Shown piece after piece: positions 1-7,808 of a stretch of 41,464 bases of DNA (its first letter is position 1; each line of letters starts with the position of its first letter). The notes beneath the pieces are model-generated. The model ran no database searches. It was not told where the DNA came from and was given only the letters and a program-made list of their open reading frames with translations. This DNA is from a virus. The stretch lies in the IMG/VR virus record IMGVR_UViG_3300049927_000002, positions 1 to 41,464 of that record; one strand, 5' to 3'. The translations under genes were made by a program, and so were the position numbers.

Positions 1-43
1 GAAAGGGTAGAGCGAGTCCTATTCAACGAAGCTCAAGGTAGTA

Positions 44-214
44 GTGACTACTGTGGTCATCCTGCTTGTGATGGTCATCCTGGCAGCTTGCAATGGCAAG
101 AGTAGTCATCGCGACAACCACCACACCACAACCGTAGTCGTGGTTCCTGGCCACACCTCGACTCCGTCCAAGCTGAAGACTGTCAAGCCTCCGAAGGTGA
201 GCAAGAAGAAGTGA
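44..214 (+). CDS. small putative lipoprotein (56 aa)
   Basis: Begins at GTG 44, preceded by AAGG (35-38); a TAG at 8-10 closes the frame upstream, so the gene cannot extend much further. The N-terminus is a hydrophobic helix (VVILLVMVILAAC) ending in a lipobox-like LAAC, followed by a Ser/Thr/Pro/Lys-rich tail, the usual form of an exported, lipid-anchored phage protein. It is the first of three genes with overlapping stops and starts (GTGA, then TGATG). A role in superinfection exclusion is only a guess from the protein type. The non-ATG start makes the exact N-terminus uncertain. Confidence 0.6.
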   Translation: MTTVVILLVMVILAACNGKSSHRDNHHTTTVVVVPGHTSTPSKLKTVKPPKVSKKK

Positions 215-396
215 GCTACATCAACGTAGATGCCATCCAGGTTCCCTTCGGGGAATCGTTCACGTACTCCCCATCCGAAAAGCCTTTCTACAGCTTCACT
301 GATGGCGAAGAACTGATGGCAGCAGCAAGGATCATCAATCTCCTGGATGGTCTTGACAACGGAGAGTACGTGATCGTCAGTAAGGACATCTTCTGA
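211..396 (+). CDS. hypothetical protein (61 aa)
   Basis: GTG start at 211 overlaps the TGA of the lipoprotein gene by four bases (GTGA), and its own TGA overlaps the ATG of the next gene. This coupled arrangement supports a real gene. The protein is soluble and mildly acidic, with no signal or membrane segment and no family I recognise. The antisense frames over this stretch are shadows. Confidence 0.5.
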   Translation: MSYINVDAIQVPFGESFTYSPSEKPFYSFTDGEELMAAARIINLLDGLDNGEYVIVSKDIF

Positions 397-491
397 TGAA
401 CGGATTCCTCGCAGCATTCGCTGACTGGGGCTGGCTCTGGTACATCCTGGGATTCCTGGGATTCATGGCCTTCTCCATCTACAACGACTAG
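396..491 (+). CDS. small single-helix membrane protein (31 aa)
   Basis: ATG at 396 lies in TGATG, overlapping the upstream stop by one base. The product has one hydrophobic, Trp- and Phe-rich segment (WLWYILGFLGFMAFSIY) and almost nothing else, so it is probably a single-pass membrane peptide. It is the last gene before the strong hairpin at 505-530. Function unknown; the short length makes it provisional. Confidence 0.5.
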   Translation: MNGFLAAFADWGWLWYILGFLGFMAFSIYND

Positions 492-498
492 ACAACGC

Positions 499-540
499 AA
501 AAAGGCGGGCCACCCTTTGGGGTGGCCCGCTTCTTGTTTG
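499..540. terminator. bidirectional rho-independent terminator
   Basis: Perfect 10-bp stem GCGGGCCACC (505-514) with GGTGGCCCGC (521-530), flanked by AAAAA on the left and a T-rich run (TTCTTGTTT) on the right. It sits between the converging gene ends at 491 (+) and 541 (-), so it can end transcription in both directions. Confidence 0.85.
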
Positions 541-738
541 TTACTTGCTAACGCCTGCGCTGTCAGGGTTGCCAACAAAGCCGGATAGCAGTCCTACAAC
601 CAGTGCGGCTACTGCAGATCCCGCTGCGATGCCAGCGTCGTGAACAGTGCTCATATCGCTGAAGCTGAAGACGGATAGGAACGCTAGCAGCCCAGTGGCT
701 GCTACGCGCTCTGCTAGATCCTTTACATAAGTACTCAT
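541..738 (-). CDS. holin, r1t-type
   Basis: 65 aa with the r1t-holin layout of actinophages: a short N-terminus with KDLAERVAATGLLAFLSVF leading into a first helix, then a second Ala/Gly/Val-rich helix (AGSAVAALVVGLLSGF) and a short charged tail. Holins form pores in the cytoplasmic membrane and time lysis. It is the last gene of the long leftward block. Its start overlaps the stop of the peptidoglycan-binding protein (ATGA). The endolysin it would serve lies far upstream at 24484-25218. Confidence 0.85.
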   Translation of the reverse strand: MSTYVKDLAERVAATGLLAFLSVFSFSDMSTVHDAGIAAGSAVAALVVGLLSGFVGNPDSAGVSK

Positions 739-968
739 GCTGCTCCTCTTGGGAAGATGCGCTCGATTTGTTCTGCCGTGGCATCGTCAATGATGCCAGA
801 CACTCGGAGTCCGAAGAGTCCTTGCAGACCTCGGAGATGAGAGATGGTCTCTTCGTCCATCTCACCCGTTACATTACACCGGAGCACTAGCTGGATGTAG
901 CTCACAGCATCGTGCTCCTGGTCAGTTGTCGGGACAATGATCCTACGCTTGTACCAGGCTGGAAGCAT
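735..968 (-). CDS. peptidoglycan-binding-like protein (77 aa)
   Basis: The central part (YIQLVLRCNVTGEMDEETIS through LFGLRVSGIIDDATAEQIER) has the repeating pattern of PGBD1-type domains: Leu-rich helix, G-x-hydrophobic-D-x-x-T, then another helix. No catalytic domain is present. It is translationally coupled in TAATG to the upstream gene and ATGA to the holin, within a three-gene lysis cassette. It could anchor to the cell wall during lysis or simply be a conserved companion. Confidence 0.6.
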   Translation of the reverse strand: MLPAWYKRRIIVPTTDQEHDAVSYIQLVLRCNVTGEMDEETISHLRGLQGLFGLRVSGIIDDATAEQIERIFPRGAA

Positions 969-1255
969 TACGCACCTACCTTAGTCGCGATCCTGTCAAC
1001 GACCCCCCTGACGCCCTCAACATCGGCTCGCTGGGTGATGAGTCCTTCTAGGACTTCCACCTTACCCTGTAGCTCGCTGATCTTGTGGTCTTTCTCCACA
1101 CCCTGTTGGGTGAGCGTTTCCACCTGGAACTGAATAAGCTGAACGGTCTCAAGTGCGGTCGTCACGGCACCATTGCCCATCTTTCTACCAGTCCAGAAAC
1201 CGCCGAAGCCAGTACTGACAGCCCCGACAATCATGATGATCGCGTTAGCGTCCAT
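968..1255 (-). CDS. membrane-anchored coiled-coil protein of the lysis cassette
   Basis: Start chosen at ATG 1255 because AGGAGAGAGG lies just upstream. An ATG at 1270 overlapping the previous stop is possible but lacks such a site. The product (95 aa) has one N-terminal transmembrane segment (AIIMIVGAVSTGFGGFWTG), then a long heptad-rich helix (about residues 40-75) predicted as coiled coil. Second holin-like or spanin-like proteins of actinophages look like this. Position directly upstream of the PGBD protein and holin supports a lysis role. Confidence 0.6.
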   Translation of the reverse strand: MDANAIIMIVGAVSTGFGGFWTGRKMGNGAVTTALETVQLIQFQVETLTQQGVEKDHKISELQGKVEVLEGLITQRADVEGVRGVVDRIATKVGA

Positions 1256-1269
1256 CCTCTCTCCTAACA

Positions 1270-3228
1270 TTACGCAGACTCTGCCACGGTCCTCATGACT
1301 GCAGTCAGATAACCTCCGAGCGTTTCGCCATTAGGACCAGGAGTAGCGAGCTGGGTGAGAGTCCAGTCGTCGATGACTACCTGAGTAGATACATCGTCCC
1401 GAAGTTCCTGGAAGGTGACAACGTCACCCTTTCTGGCTAGTTGCTTGAAGTCTTCCAGGCGCTGACGTGCGTAACCGTCATAGCCGAGGCGCTGTCCACC
1501 CTGGTCAATTTCCTGATCGAACAGCAGCCATACATGTGTGATGATCCTCTGCCTGATGGAGCCAGGTAGTGCCTTGATTTGCCAACCGTTCATCTCTCCA
1601 CCAAAGTCCGTGTTGGATCCACGAGACAGCGTGAACTTGAGAGCAAGCCAGTTCTGTGGACCTGCTGGCTGTGGAGTAGCGATGTCTCCGGTATTTGGAG
1701 CGAACGTTGGACTGAAGGTGATATACGGAGTATCTCCGCCACCTTGGTCCAGAACCGACACCAGAACGTTGCCACGAAGCGGAGTAGGAGTTCTGATCGA
1801 GAAGAACTTGTACAGCTTGGGCTCTTCAGTGTTGAACCTGATGCGACCAGTCTTCAGATATCCAGAAGGAATGAGAGTAGTTGCACGCTCAAGGCCTGAG
1901 CCTTGAGACGTGATACCAAATACCTTGCGATCACTTGATCCGAACATGGTGATCGAGTTAACTGGATTGTTCAGGCCAGCGTAGTAGATGTCGCGGGCGT
2001 AGGCGTACCGTACAGCCCTTGTGGACTGCTCCTGGATGGTGGAGCCCAGGTCCACCCTGTAAAGCCCGGAGGAGCCATCGTGAGCGTTCGTAGAGCCAAC
2101 CCAGAGGAACCTGTCGAAGCCGACGATCCCTTCGCAGCCTCCAGTAGGCTGGAAGAGAAGTGGTCCATACTGGATGTCGCCCTGAGCATCGATCTCGCCA
2201 ACACGGAAACCCTTGTTGGTAGCAATGCCCAGGAAGGAGCCGATGTATCCGTAGATGGTCTTTGGGTACTCTCCACCAGGCATCTGGGCAGTGATGATAC
2301 CACCGGTCAGCACTGGCACATCGCCTGCTGCAGTAAGCACGAACTTGAAGATGGCACCTGTGGTGCCATCGGTTCCTGCTGCGTATACTGCGGAAGGCCC
2401 TTCGGAGATCGAAGTCCATGTCCAGTCGGGATTGGGGTGGGTATAGAACAGGTGACTGTTGCCAGTTCCGATTGCAACCGCAGCACCACCTGGATCGAAG
2501 GCGGTGTAAAGGGAGTTGTTTACGCCTACAACGACACGGGCCTTGACATAGTCGCACACGACGCGAGTAGTTGAAGCCCATGTGTACCAGTTCGTAGCAG
2601 CTCCAGCATCCACGCCAGTAGCTAGGTTGACATCTCGCCCAATGAAGTATCGCTTACCCGTAGAGGTAAGCGAGTAGATAACACTTCCACCGAGAGCGAT
2701 GATGTTGATCGCCGCTCCGGTGTTGAGGATCTTCTGAAATCCTGAACCATCTGTAATCCAGTAAGCGTCTGCTCCGCCCGTATCCACGAAGCCTCGTACC
2801 CTTTGGGGTACGACGCTGGTAGCTCCAGTAGTCCTTGGCTCAGTGTCTCGTAGCAGCTTCATGTCTCCAGCAGTCCACGGATCCACACCAAGTGAATCCG
2901 CAAACCTGAAGTTGAACTGGTTGTCATTATCTGGATCCTGATACAGAATGCCAGCTCCACCCGTGAAGGTGGACTGGCTCCTGAGCCACCATCCAGTCAG
3001 GGACTGCTCGCCAGGCTCTGCGAAAGAGTCGAACTGCTGCTTCCTGATGGGAGCCATTCCCTCGGTCATGTGCCGAGGGTTTGGAAACTGATCATGAGTA
3101 GCAGACAGGAACGGGATCCCACCGATGGCGTAGTCGAACTCGTAGTCTTTGAGGTTATAAGAACCACCGACGCCAGTTCCACCAAAGTTGGATACTTGCC
3201 ACGGGATTTCGTGGATGACATCAGTCAT
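1270..3228 (-). CDS. large minor tail / tail nozzle-like protein (652 aa)
   Basis: 652 aa, rich in Gly, Thr, Ser and aromatic residues, with a repetitive beta pattern, no signal peptide and no catalytic motif that I recognise. Strong AAGGAG precedes ATG 3228. It follows the fibre-like and adaptor-like genes and precedes the lysis cassette. By analogy with T7-like gene order (adaptor, then nozzle gp12) it may form the tail nozzle, but a beta-propeller minor tail protein is equally possible. Virion role is likely; the exact role is inferred from position only. Confidence 0.55.
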   Translation of the reverse strand: MTDVIHEIPWQVSNFGGTGVGGSYNLKDYEFDYAIGGIPFLSATHDQFPNPRHMTEGMAPIRKQQFDSFAEPGEQSLTGWWLRSQSTFTGGAGILYQDPDNDNQFNFRFADSLGVDPWTAGDMKLLRDTEPRTTGATSVVPQRVRGFVDTGGADAYWITDGSGFQKILNTGAAINIIALGGSVIYSLTSTGKRYFIGRDVNLATGVDAGAATNWYTWASTTRVVCDYVKARVVVGVNNSLYTAFDPGGAAVAIGTGNSHLFYTHPNPDWTWTSISEGPSAVYAAGTDGTTGAIFKFVLTAAGDVPVLTGGIITAQMPGGEYPKTIYGYIGSFLGIATNKGFRVGEIDAQGDIQYGPLLFQPTGGCEGIVGFDRFLWVGSTNAHDGSSGLYRVDLGSTIQEQSTRAVRYAYARDIYYAGLNNPVNSITMFGSSDRKVFGITSQGSGLERATTLIPSGYLKTGRIRFNTEEPKLYKFFSIRTPTPLRGNVLVSVLDQGGGDTPYITFSPTFAPNTGDIATPQPAGPQNWLALKFTLSRGSNTDFGGEMNGWQIKALPGSIRQRIITHVWLLFDQEIDQGGQRLGYDGYARQRLEDFKQLARKGDVVTFQELRDDVSTQVVIDDWTLTQLATPGPNGETLGGYLTAVMRTVAESA

Positions 3229-3237
3229 TGATACTCC

Positions 3238-4746
3238 TTAAGAGATACGCCTAAGCACAATGTTCGAATCGGCAGCCAGAGTAGTGGACGTTGCACTTGA
3301 TGTATTCTGAGCCCATCGAAGCTGAAGGCTTCCAGCATTGGCGCCAGTCCTTACGATTCCTCGAATGGATGCACAGATCGTAGTGCCAACTCCGAACGTT
3401 CCAAGGGAGCGAATAGTGGTGTTGTCAGTCCTGATAGTGTCGGTCTGGGTGACGGAGTTGTTGATATATCCGTTCCTGACCCACGTCATGGCTGCTGCCG
3501 CCGGGATAGTCCAGTCGGCCTTGAAGTCTCCAACTCCACCAGAGATACCGTTGTACGCAAGAGTTCCAGTCAGTTCGTAGACGGCGTTGGCGACTACCGA
3601 AAGTACTAGATCTGGATCATTGGTAAGCGTGGTTGTGCTGGTTCGAACTGTATCAGCAGGCTTGATGGCAGTCTGGATCTGACCAGCACCAGAAACCGTA
3701 AGGTTGCCAGTGATTGAAGCGTTTCCATTCACCGTAAGACCAGTGAACGTGGCAGCCTTCATGTTGATGTTGCCAGATGGATCAACAAAACCAAGAGTAG
3801 TAGCAGCAGAGTTGCGCCACTCCTGTAGGTTCGCGGTTTGACCCGCGAGCCCTTGAACATTGAGAACGATGAAGCCGGTGCCCTGTGCTCCATTGACGGT
3901 CAGGCCCTTGACCAGGTTGAATCGTCCATCGAATCCAACGGAGGCCATCGCTGTTCCACCGTTGTCAAGCCAGCGCTGTAGAGAGAAAGTGTTTGTAGCA
4001 GACGGTGTGATGTCCAGAATGTTTCCGACGTTGCCGACCTGGTTGATGTCCACTCGGCCGTCATCCCAGACCTTGAACGGATCTCCGCTGGTAGTCCTTC
4101 CAAGATAGAGAAGCCTATCGCCAGCGGATGCAGCCCTTGTAACAACTGCTAGAGCTACGTCATTGGTAGTGAAGTCTGTCCGAGGATTGACAGTAAGCTG
4201 ACCCTTGGAGTCGACATAAGCAATGGGATCAAGGTTGATCTCATTGTCAAGAACAAGGAACTTGGCGAAGTTTGGCGTAGTGCTGTCGCCGATGACAGTA
4301 GTGGCCCAACTTGGACCGTTGAAGATGTCAACACGCTTAAGGTCTCCGGTTGCCTTATCCAGGGTCTTGTTGTGCAGGGTTTGGGTGGCCAGAGTTCCTA
4401 CGATTGTATCTCCAGCAGCAAGACCATGGATCTGCTGTGAAGCATTTTCGTGATTGCGACTATCAGTCTCGTCACGTGCAGACGTGACGTGCCTGACCTT
4501 TGCTCCTGCGTTGTGGCTGGTAGCAGAAGTTCCATCTACTCCACGAGCTACGGTGAGGTTGGTGCCTGCGATATTGGTTACGTCGACAAGCTCGTTGGTG
4601 GCACTTTCGTAATCAAGTGCAAGCGTGAACGGAGTAGTACCAGGGAAGCCTGTAGTAGCCGCAACGGAAATGATGGTGGTAGAGCCAGTGACCGGAGCCA
4701 TTAGCGTGGTCTCAATGGCGGTGCTGGAGTAATAGCGGACAGTCAT
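3238..4746 (-). CDS. tail fibre / minor tail protein with repeats
   Basis: 502 aa. The N-terminus carries a beta module ending RGVDGTSATSHNAGAKVRHV. The middle has trimeric-fibre features (HNKTLDKATGDL) and short repeats of GLTVNG and ITGNLTVSG type. The C-terminal ~120 residues form a Thr/Ala-rich beta domain ending in LRRIS. These are typical of tail fibres that contact the host surface. ATG 4746 has AAGGAG 4-5 bases upstream. The N-terminal module resembles part of the neighbouring 309-aa protein, suggesting that both dock onto the same virion part. Confidence 0.65.
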   Translation of the reverse strand: MTVRYYSSTAIETTLMAPVTGSTTIISVAATTGFPGTTPFTLALDYESATNELVDVTNIAGTNLTVARGVDGTSATSHNAGAKVRHVTSARDETDSRNHENASQQIHGLAAGDTIVGTLATQTLHNKTLDKATGDLKRVDIFNGPSWATTVIGDSTTPNFAKFLVLDNEINLDPIAYVDSKGQLTVNPRTDFTTNDVALAVVTRAASAGDRLLYLGRTTSGDPFKVWDDGRVDINQVGNVGNILDITPSATNTFSLQRWLDNGGTAMASVGFDGRFNLVKGLTVNGAQGTGFIVLNVQGLAGQTANLQEWRNSAATTLGFVDPSGNINMKAATFTGLTVNGNASITGNLTVSGAGQIQTAIKPADTVRTSTTTLTNDPDLVLSVVANAVYELTGTLAYNGISGGVGDFKADWTIPAAAAMTWVRNGYINNSVTQTDTIRTDNTTIRSLGTFGVGTTICASIRGIVRTGANAGSLQLRWAQNTSSATSTTLAADSNIVLRRIS

Positions 4747-4754
4747 GGCTCTCC

Positions 4755-5684
4755 TTAGCTGTTGAAGTTCTGGTAAGAATCGAACAGGCGCTGAAGCCTG
4801 GTGCGCTCTTCGTCAAGACGCTGCTTGTATAGTCCGAAGAAGAACTTAGCTGCCGCTGAACCCGCTCCAGCGGGGACAAGCGGTGCTCGCTCGGTTGCCT
4901 CAATGCCCTGCTGCTGAAGTCTTGCGGCCTCATATGCCGGTAGGAGGCGATAGCAGGCGCCAAAGGTAATCAGGTCCACAGTCCTGTCATCGAAGCCCGT
5001 GGTGGTAGCATATGGGTCCGTCCCGAGCACCATTTCACCAGGCTTCTTGATGTAACTGACGCGAACATTCCTTCCAGGTACGATGAAGTCTCGCATCACC
5101 TGGATGGTTTTGCCTGTAGGAGTAGGAGTTGGCTTGACTTGTCCGGTGATGGGCGCCATGGCGTTGAAGCGCCATGACGTGCAAGGGAACCAAACTCCAG
5201 ATGGACCGATAGTGTTAGCCACTACCTTGTACACGTCTTCGGCTTCCGCCGGAAGAGGATACTCATACCTTGCTGCCTGCCACGGGAACTCGAACTCTCC
5301 AAAGACCCAGAGATCTGGATAGCATCCCTGAACAGTGTCAAGGATAGCTTCCCTGATGCGCGCTGCTGGAAAGCGAGGATCATCAGTGATGATAGCGTTA
5401 ACCGAATGAGTGGTAGCAGTAGTTCCCTCTACTCCACGTCCGCTTAGTCCACCCATTACGGTCACTGTTCCGGATCCACGATCGTACTTCTTTACCAGGA
5501 TCATCTCGTTGTCGATCTCAATGAGTCCACGGCTAAGACTGGTGGCGGTTTCGGGATCTACCATGAAGGTAGTGTCCGTGGCAGTCATTGGTTGTACAAG
5601 ATAAGACAGGGAAGCCTGGTCCTTGGAGTAACCAAGAAGCTGCTGCCTGACCCTGGTGATGATGTCATTAAACGTGACTGCCAC
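4755..5684 (-). CDS. candidate head-tail adaptor / tail tubular A-like protein
   Basis: 309 aa starting at GTG 5684 with AAGGAG upstream. The N-terminal third contains a beta module (residues ~30-100) ending GRGVEGTTATTHSVNAIIT. The rest has helices and strands (RIREAILDTVQGCYPDLWVF and others), with a C-terminal amphipathic helix around KFFFGLYKQRLDEERTRLQR. Overall size and helix-strand-helix layout fit podoviral adaptor proteins that ring the portal. I could not identify the family by motif, so this is an inference from position and architecture. Confidence 0.45.
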   Translation of the reverse strand: MAVTFNDIITRVRQQLLGYSKDQASLSYLVQPMTATDTTFMVDPETATSLSRGLIEIDNEMILVKKYDRGSGTVTVMGGLSGRGVEGTTATTHSVNAIITDDPRFPAARIREAILDTVQGCYPDLWVFGEFEFPWQAARYEYPLPAEAEDVYKVVANTIGPSGVWFPCTSWRFNAMAPITGQVKPTPTPTGKTIQVMRDFIVPGRNVRVSYIKKPGEMVLGTDPYATTTGFDDRTVDLITFGACYRLLPAYEAARLQQQGIEATERAPLVPAGAGSAAAKFFFGLYKQRLDEERTRLQRLFDSYQNFNS

Positions 5685-5693
5685 GGTCTCTCC

Positions 5694-6047
5694 TTAGAGT
5701 AGTGCGCCGTTTGCTACACATGCGGCGCTTGAAGCGCCACCCGTAGCGAAGTCAAGGGTTGCGGAAGATGCTCCAGTTACGATCAGCACTGGAATGGAAC
5801 AGGAATCAGAGATGGTGGTAAGAGCGAGTCCCGTGATGGATAGGCGGTGTACGATAGTTCCGCCAGCGGGGCCAACGTCAGATCCGTTAACCGTGATGGT
5901 TGGTGCTCCAGTTCCAGCCGCTGCAACGGAAGCAGAGATGCAGAGATCTCCAGTCCAGGTTGAGTTGGCCGGAATAGTAAGAATGGTTCCAGTTGAGTTC
6001 CTGCTGCCACAGGAGATGTTCCCCTGGGCTGGTGAGAATACGATCAT
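5694..6047 (-). CDS. small virion-like protein (117 aa)
   Basis: Start chosen at ATG 6047 in TAATG overlapping the upstream stop, with GGAG seven bases before. A longer frame from 6080 would overlap the previous gene. The product is Ala/Gly/Thr/Ser-rich, predicted beta, with several cysteines and no charged clusters. It resembles small decoration or fibre-tip proteins in composition only. Lies among head and tail genes. Confidence 0.5.
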   Translation of the reverse strand: MIVFSPAQGNISCGSRNSTGTILTIPANSTWTGDLCISASVAAAGTGAPTITVNGSDVGPAGGTIVHRLSITGLALTTISDSCSIPVLIVTGASSATLDFATGGASSAACVANGALL

Positions 6048-6652
6048 TACTGCTCCGCCCATGCTACAGAGATGTTCCATCGCTGATCTACGTCGCCAGC
6101 TTCACTTCGAATAATGAGTCCCTCTCCTGGGACCATAGTAAACAGTCCTGGAACTGGAACCATGTGAACGAATGGAGAAGAAGACTTGACAGAAGCGATG
6201 AACGGAGGAGAATTGAACAGCGCGTTAGCTGGTGTTGCTGTCACTGTTCCGGTCCGAACTTCTGCAATAGAAGCTGCACTTGCGGTGATGAACTTGCCAT
6301 AGGTTGAAATCGCCTCAAGCGTTCCGCCCGATGGGGCGGACGCCAGTCGATAGCCTCGCATAGAAAGGGCTCCAACTGCGATGTCTCCTACTGCGTACGT
6401 GCTAAGAAAGACTCCACCCAGGATCAGGCTCTTTCCACTTCCAACTGGATTGTACAGAGTTAGATAGTTGTTTGCTGCTACAACGCCAGCAAGCTCGGCT
6501 CGGCTAAAGACGAATGTAGGGCTTGGGGCTGGGTTGGGAACACTCGCCACAAAGAGTGGCGAGGTTGATACGTTGGAAGGGCTTGTTCCAATCGGCTGAT
6601 TGTTGATTACTACAGTCGATGTGCCTTCGATCTTGACGACCTTTTCTGCCAT
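6047..6652 (-). CDS. virion-associated protein, unknown (201 aa)
   Basis: Begins MAEKVVKIEGTSTVVINN with GGGAG upstream of ATG 6652. A Ser/Pro-rich linker (residues 25-45) is followed by a beta-sandwich-like domain (residues ~50-200) ending in ISVAWAEQ. No catalytic motif. Coupled to the next gene by TAATG. A structural role is likely from its place between capsid-associated and tail genes; no family recognised. Confidence 0.5.
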   Translation of the reverse strand: MAEKVVKIEGTSTVVINNQPIGTSPSNVSTSPLFVASVPNPAPSPTFVFSRAELAGVVAANNYLTLYNPVGSGKSLILGGVFLSTYAVGDIAVGALSMRGYRLASAPSGGTLEAISTYGKFITASAASIAEVRTGTVTATPANALFNSPPFIASVKSSSPFVHMVPVPGLFTMVPGEGLIIRSEAGDVDQRWNISVAWAEQ

Positions 6653-6655
6653 GAG

Positions 6656-6910
6656 TTAGCTCCCGTATGCTACTCCTGTTTCATTGCTGATTCGCACGGC
6701 CTCTTCTACCTTGGCCATTGTGGTTCCATCAGGGTTGATGCCCTGAGACTTCGCATCACGGTAAGCCTGAAGTTCTCGTTCCCCACGCTTGTTCTCGGTT
6801 GCGCCCATGAGGTTTGGTCCAATGCTGATCCCCTTGGATCTGATGCATTCGCCCCATGTCTTGTGATCCTTGGTCTGGCATGCAGCGGAGCAAGCCTTGC
6901 TCTTCCTCAT
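6656..6910 (-). CDS. small conserved phage protein with CxxxC and TWGEC motifs (84 aa)
   Basis: Start at ATG 6910 (ATGA overlap with the upstream gene) rather than 6943. The N-terminus KSKACSAACQTKDHKTWGEC is recognisable from small proteins near capsid genes of many actinophages; their function is not known. Three cysteines and a histidine in the first 25 residues could bind metal. The C-terminal half is helical and includes ERELQAYRDAKSQGINPDGT. Confidence 0.6.
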   Translation of the reverse strand: MRKSKACSAACQTKDHKTWGECIRSKGISIGPNLMGATENKRGERELQAYRDAKSQGINPDGTTMAKVEEAVRISNETGVAYGS

Positions 6911-7173
6911 CCCATCACCGAGATGGTAAGGATGCTCGCCCAAGGAAGGGCGAGTACTGCCGAATACGGAGGGAGATGAATCTGTCCAGCTACCTCAAGA
7001 TGGGTAGGTGCAACACACAGAACCTCTACGTCAGCGTAGGTTCCACGAACTGCTAGGATGGTAACAATGGCACCAGGCCTAACGGCTGGCTGCGGATAGA
7101 CCGGAGCATCAGGATTCATCACAGACGTAGGCTCAAGGCCTACGTCCATAACCTTCTTGCGCACTGGTGGCAT
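6907..7173 (-). CDS. hypothetical protein in head-gene cluster (88 aa)
   Basis: Start chosen at ATG 7173, just after the upstream stop, with AGGA about eight bases before. Contains a central beta-barrel-like stretch (PGAIVTILAVRGTYADVEVL) and a hydrophobic C-terminus. Stop and next start overlap as ATGA, in a chain of coupled small genes. Unknown function. Confidence 0.5.
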   Translation of the reverse strand: MPPVRKKVMDVGLEPTSVMNPDAPVYPQPAVRPGAIVTILAVRGTYADVEVLCVAPTHLEVAGQIHLPPYSAVLALPWASILTISVMG

Positions 7174-7174
7174 G

Positions 7175-7384
7175 TCAGTTCCTCGCAATCGCGGCGTTGG
7201 CCCAGAACATGGCCTCTTCTAGCTTGGTAATAGCCAGTGCCTTCTCTCGTCCGTCAGGGACGAGAAGGTCAATGTCCTTTGCTAGCGCTCGTGCAGCGCT
7301 TCGAATATCCTCATGGAGAATGACCTTTGCTGCATCGGGCTTGTGGTAGTCGAAACGGTTATCAAGATCCTGAGTCTTAGTCAT
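7175..7384 (-). CDS. Acb2-like cyclic-nucleotide sponge (anti-CBASS)
   Basis: 69 aa. The N-terminal RFDYHKPD, the central helix IRSAARALAKDIDLLVPDGR and the C-terminal EKALAITKLEEAMFWANAAI match the helical-hairpin pattern of the Acb2/Tad1-hairpin family as I know it. Acb2 proteins form hexamers that bind cyclic di- and trinucleotides made by CBASS cyclases and so block effector activation. Family membership is strong by eye; the activity is inferred. It sits in the coupled small-gene chain between capsid and tail genes, where such genes are often found in actinophages. Start ATG 7384 overlaps the stop of the upstream gene by eight bases. Confidence 0.8.
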   Translation of the reverse strand: MTKTQDLDNRFDYHKPDAAKVILHEDIRSAARALAKDIDLLVPDGREKALAITKLEEAMFWANAAIARN

Positions 7385-7622
7385 TGTCCCCTACAGAGTT
7401 CGTGGTGTAGATTCCCTGCTTGTAGGAATCGTGGTCACAGCCCAGAGCTGCATACGTTGGATCAGTAAGCGTAGCCAGGTTGGTCTCCAGGATGCCCTTT
7501 TCGTTGTTCTCGGTGTTCGTAGACTTTCCACCAGGACCGTTGAGGGGAAGGGTGTTATCCGCTGGAAGGATGTGATACTCAGGTGGGCACGGAACCTTCG
7601 CTGGATCGTAGTTCTCAGCCAT
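7377..7622 (-). CDS. hypothetical protein (81 aa)
   Basis: Polar, Asn/Pro/Asp-rich, apparently flexible (PPEYHILPADNTLPLNGPGG). ATG 7622 overlaps the stop of the 59-aa basic gene as TAATG, and the end overlaps the Acb2-like start. No recognised family; possibly a minor head component. Confidence 0.5.
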   Translation of the reverse strand: MAENYDPAKVPCPPEYHILPADNTLPLNGPGGKSTNTENNEKGILETNLATLTDPTYAALGCDHDSYKQGIYTTNSVGDND

Positions 7623-7801
7623 TACTTAGCCTTCTTTCGTCCAGCGGCAGCCATCTTGGCCATCTTACTTGCTCCATACTTCTTGCGTCCGGCCGCTGCT
7701 GCGATAGCAGCGCCCTTCTTGCCTCCGCCAGCAGCCTTGGCTACAGCGGCAAACCTTCCACCCTGTCCGAGTGGTGCCTTCTTGTTCGGCTTAGCAGCCA
7801 T
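7622..7801 (-). CDS. small Lys/Ala-rich basic protein (59 aa)
   Basis: ATG 7801 has AGGAG five bases upstream and TAA overlaps the next ATG, so it is a convincing gene despite its size. The product is almost entirely Ala, Lys, Gly and Arg with repeats of the type AAGRKK (twice exactly) and KAAGGGKKG, resembling histone H1-like tails. Such basic proteins can bind nucleic acid; here it could neutralise packaged DNA or be a minor capsid protein. Function is inferred from composition only. Confidence 0.6.
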   Translation of the reverse strand: MAAKPNKKAPLGQGGRFAAVAKAAGGGKKGAAIAAAAGRKKYGASKMAKMAAAGRKKAK

Positions 7802-7808
7802 GATACTC

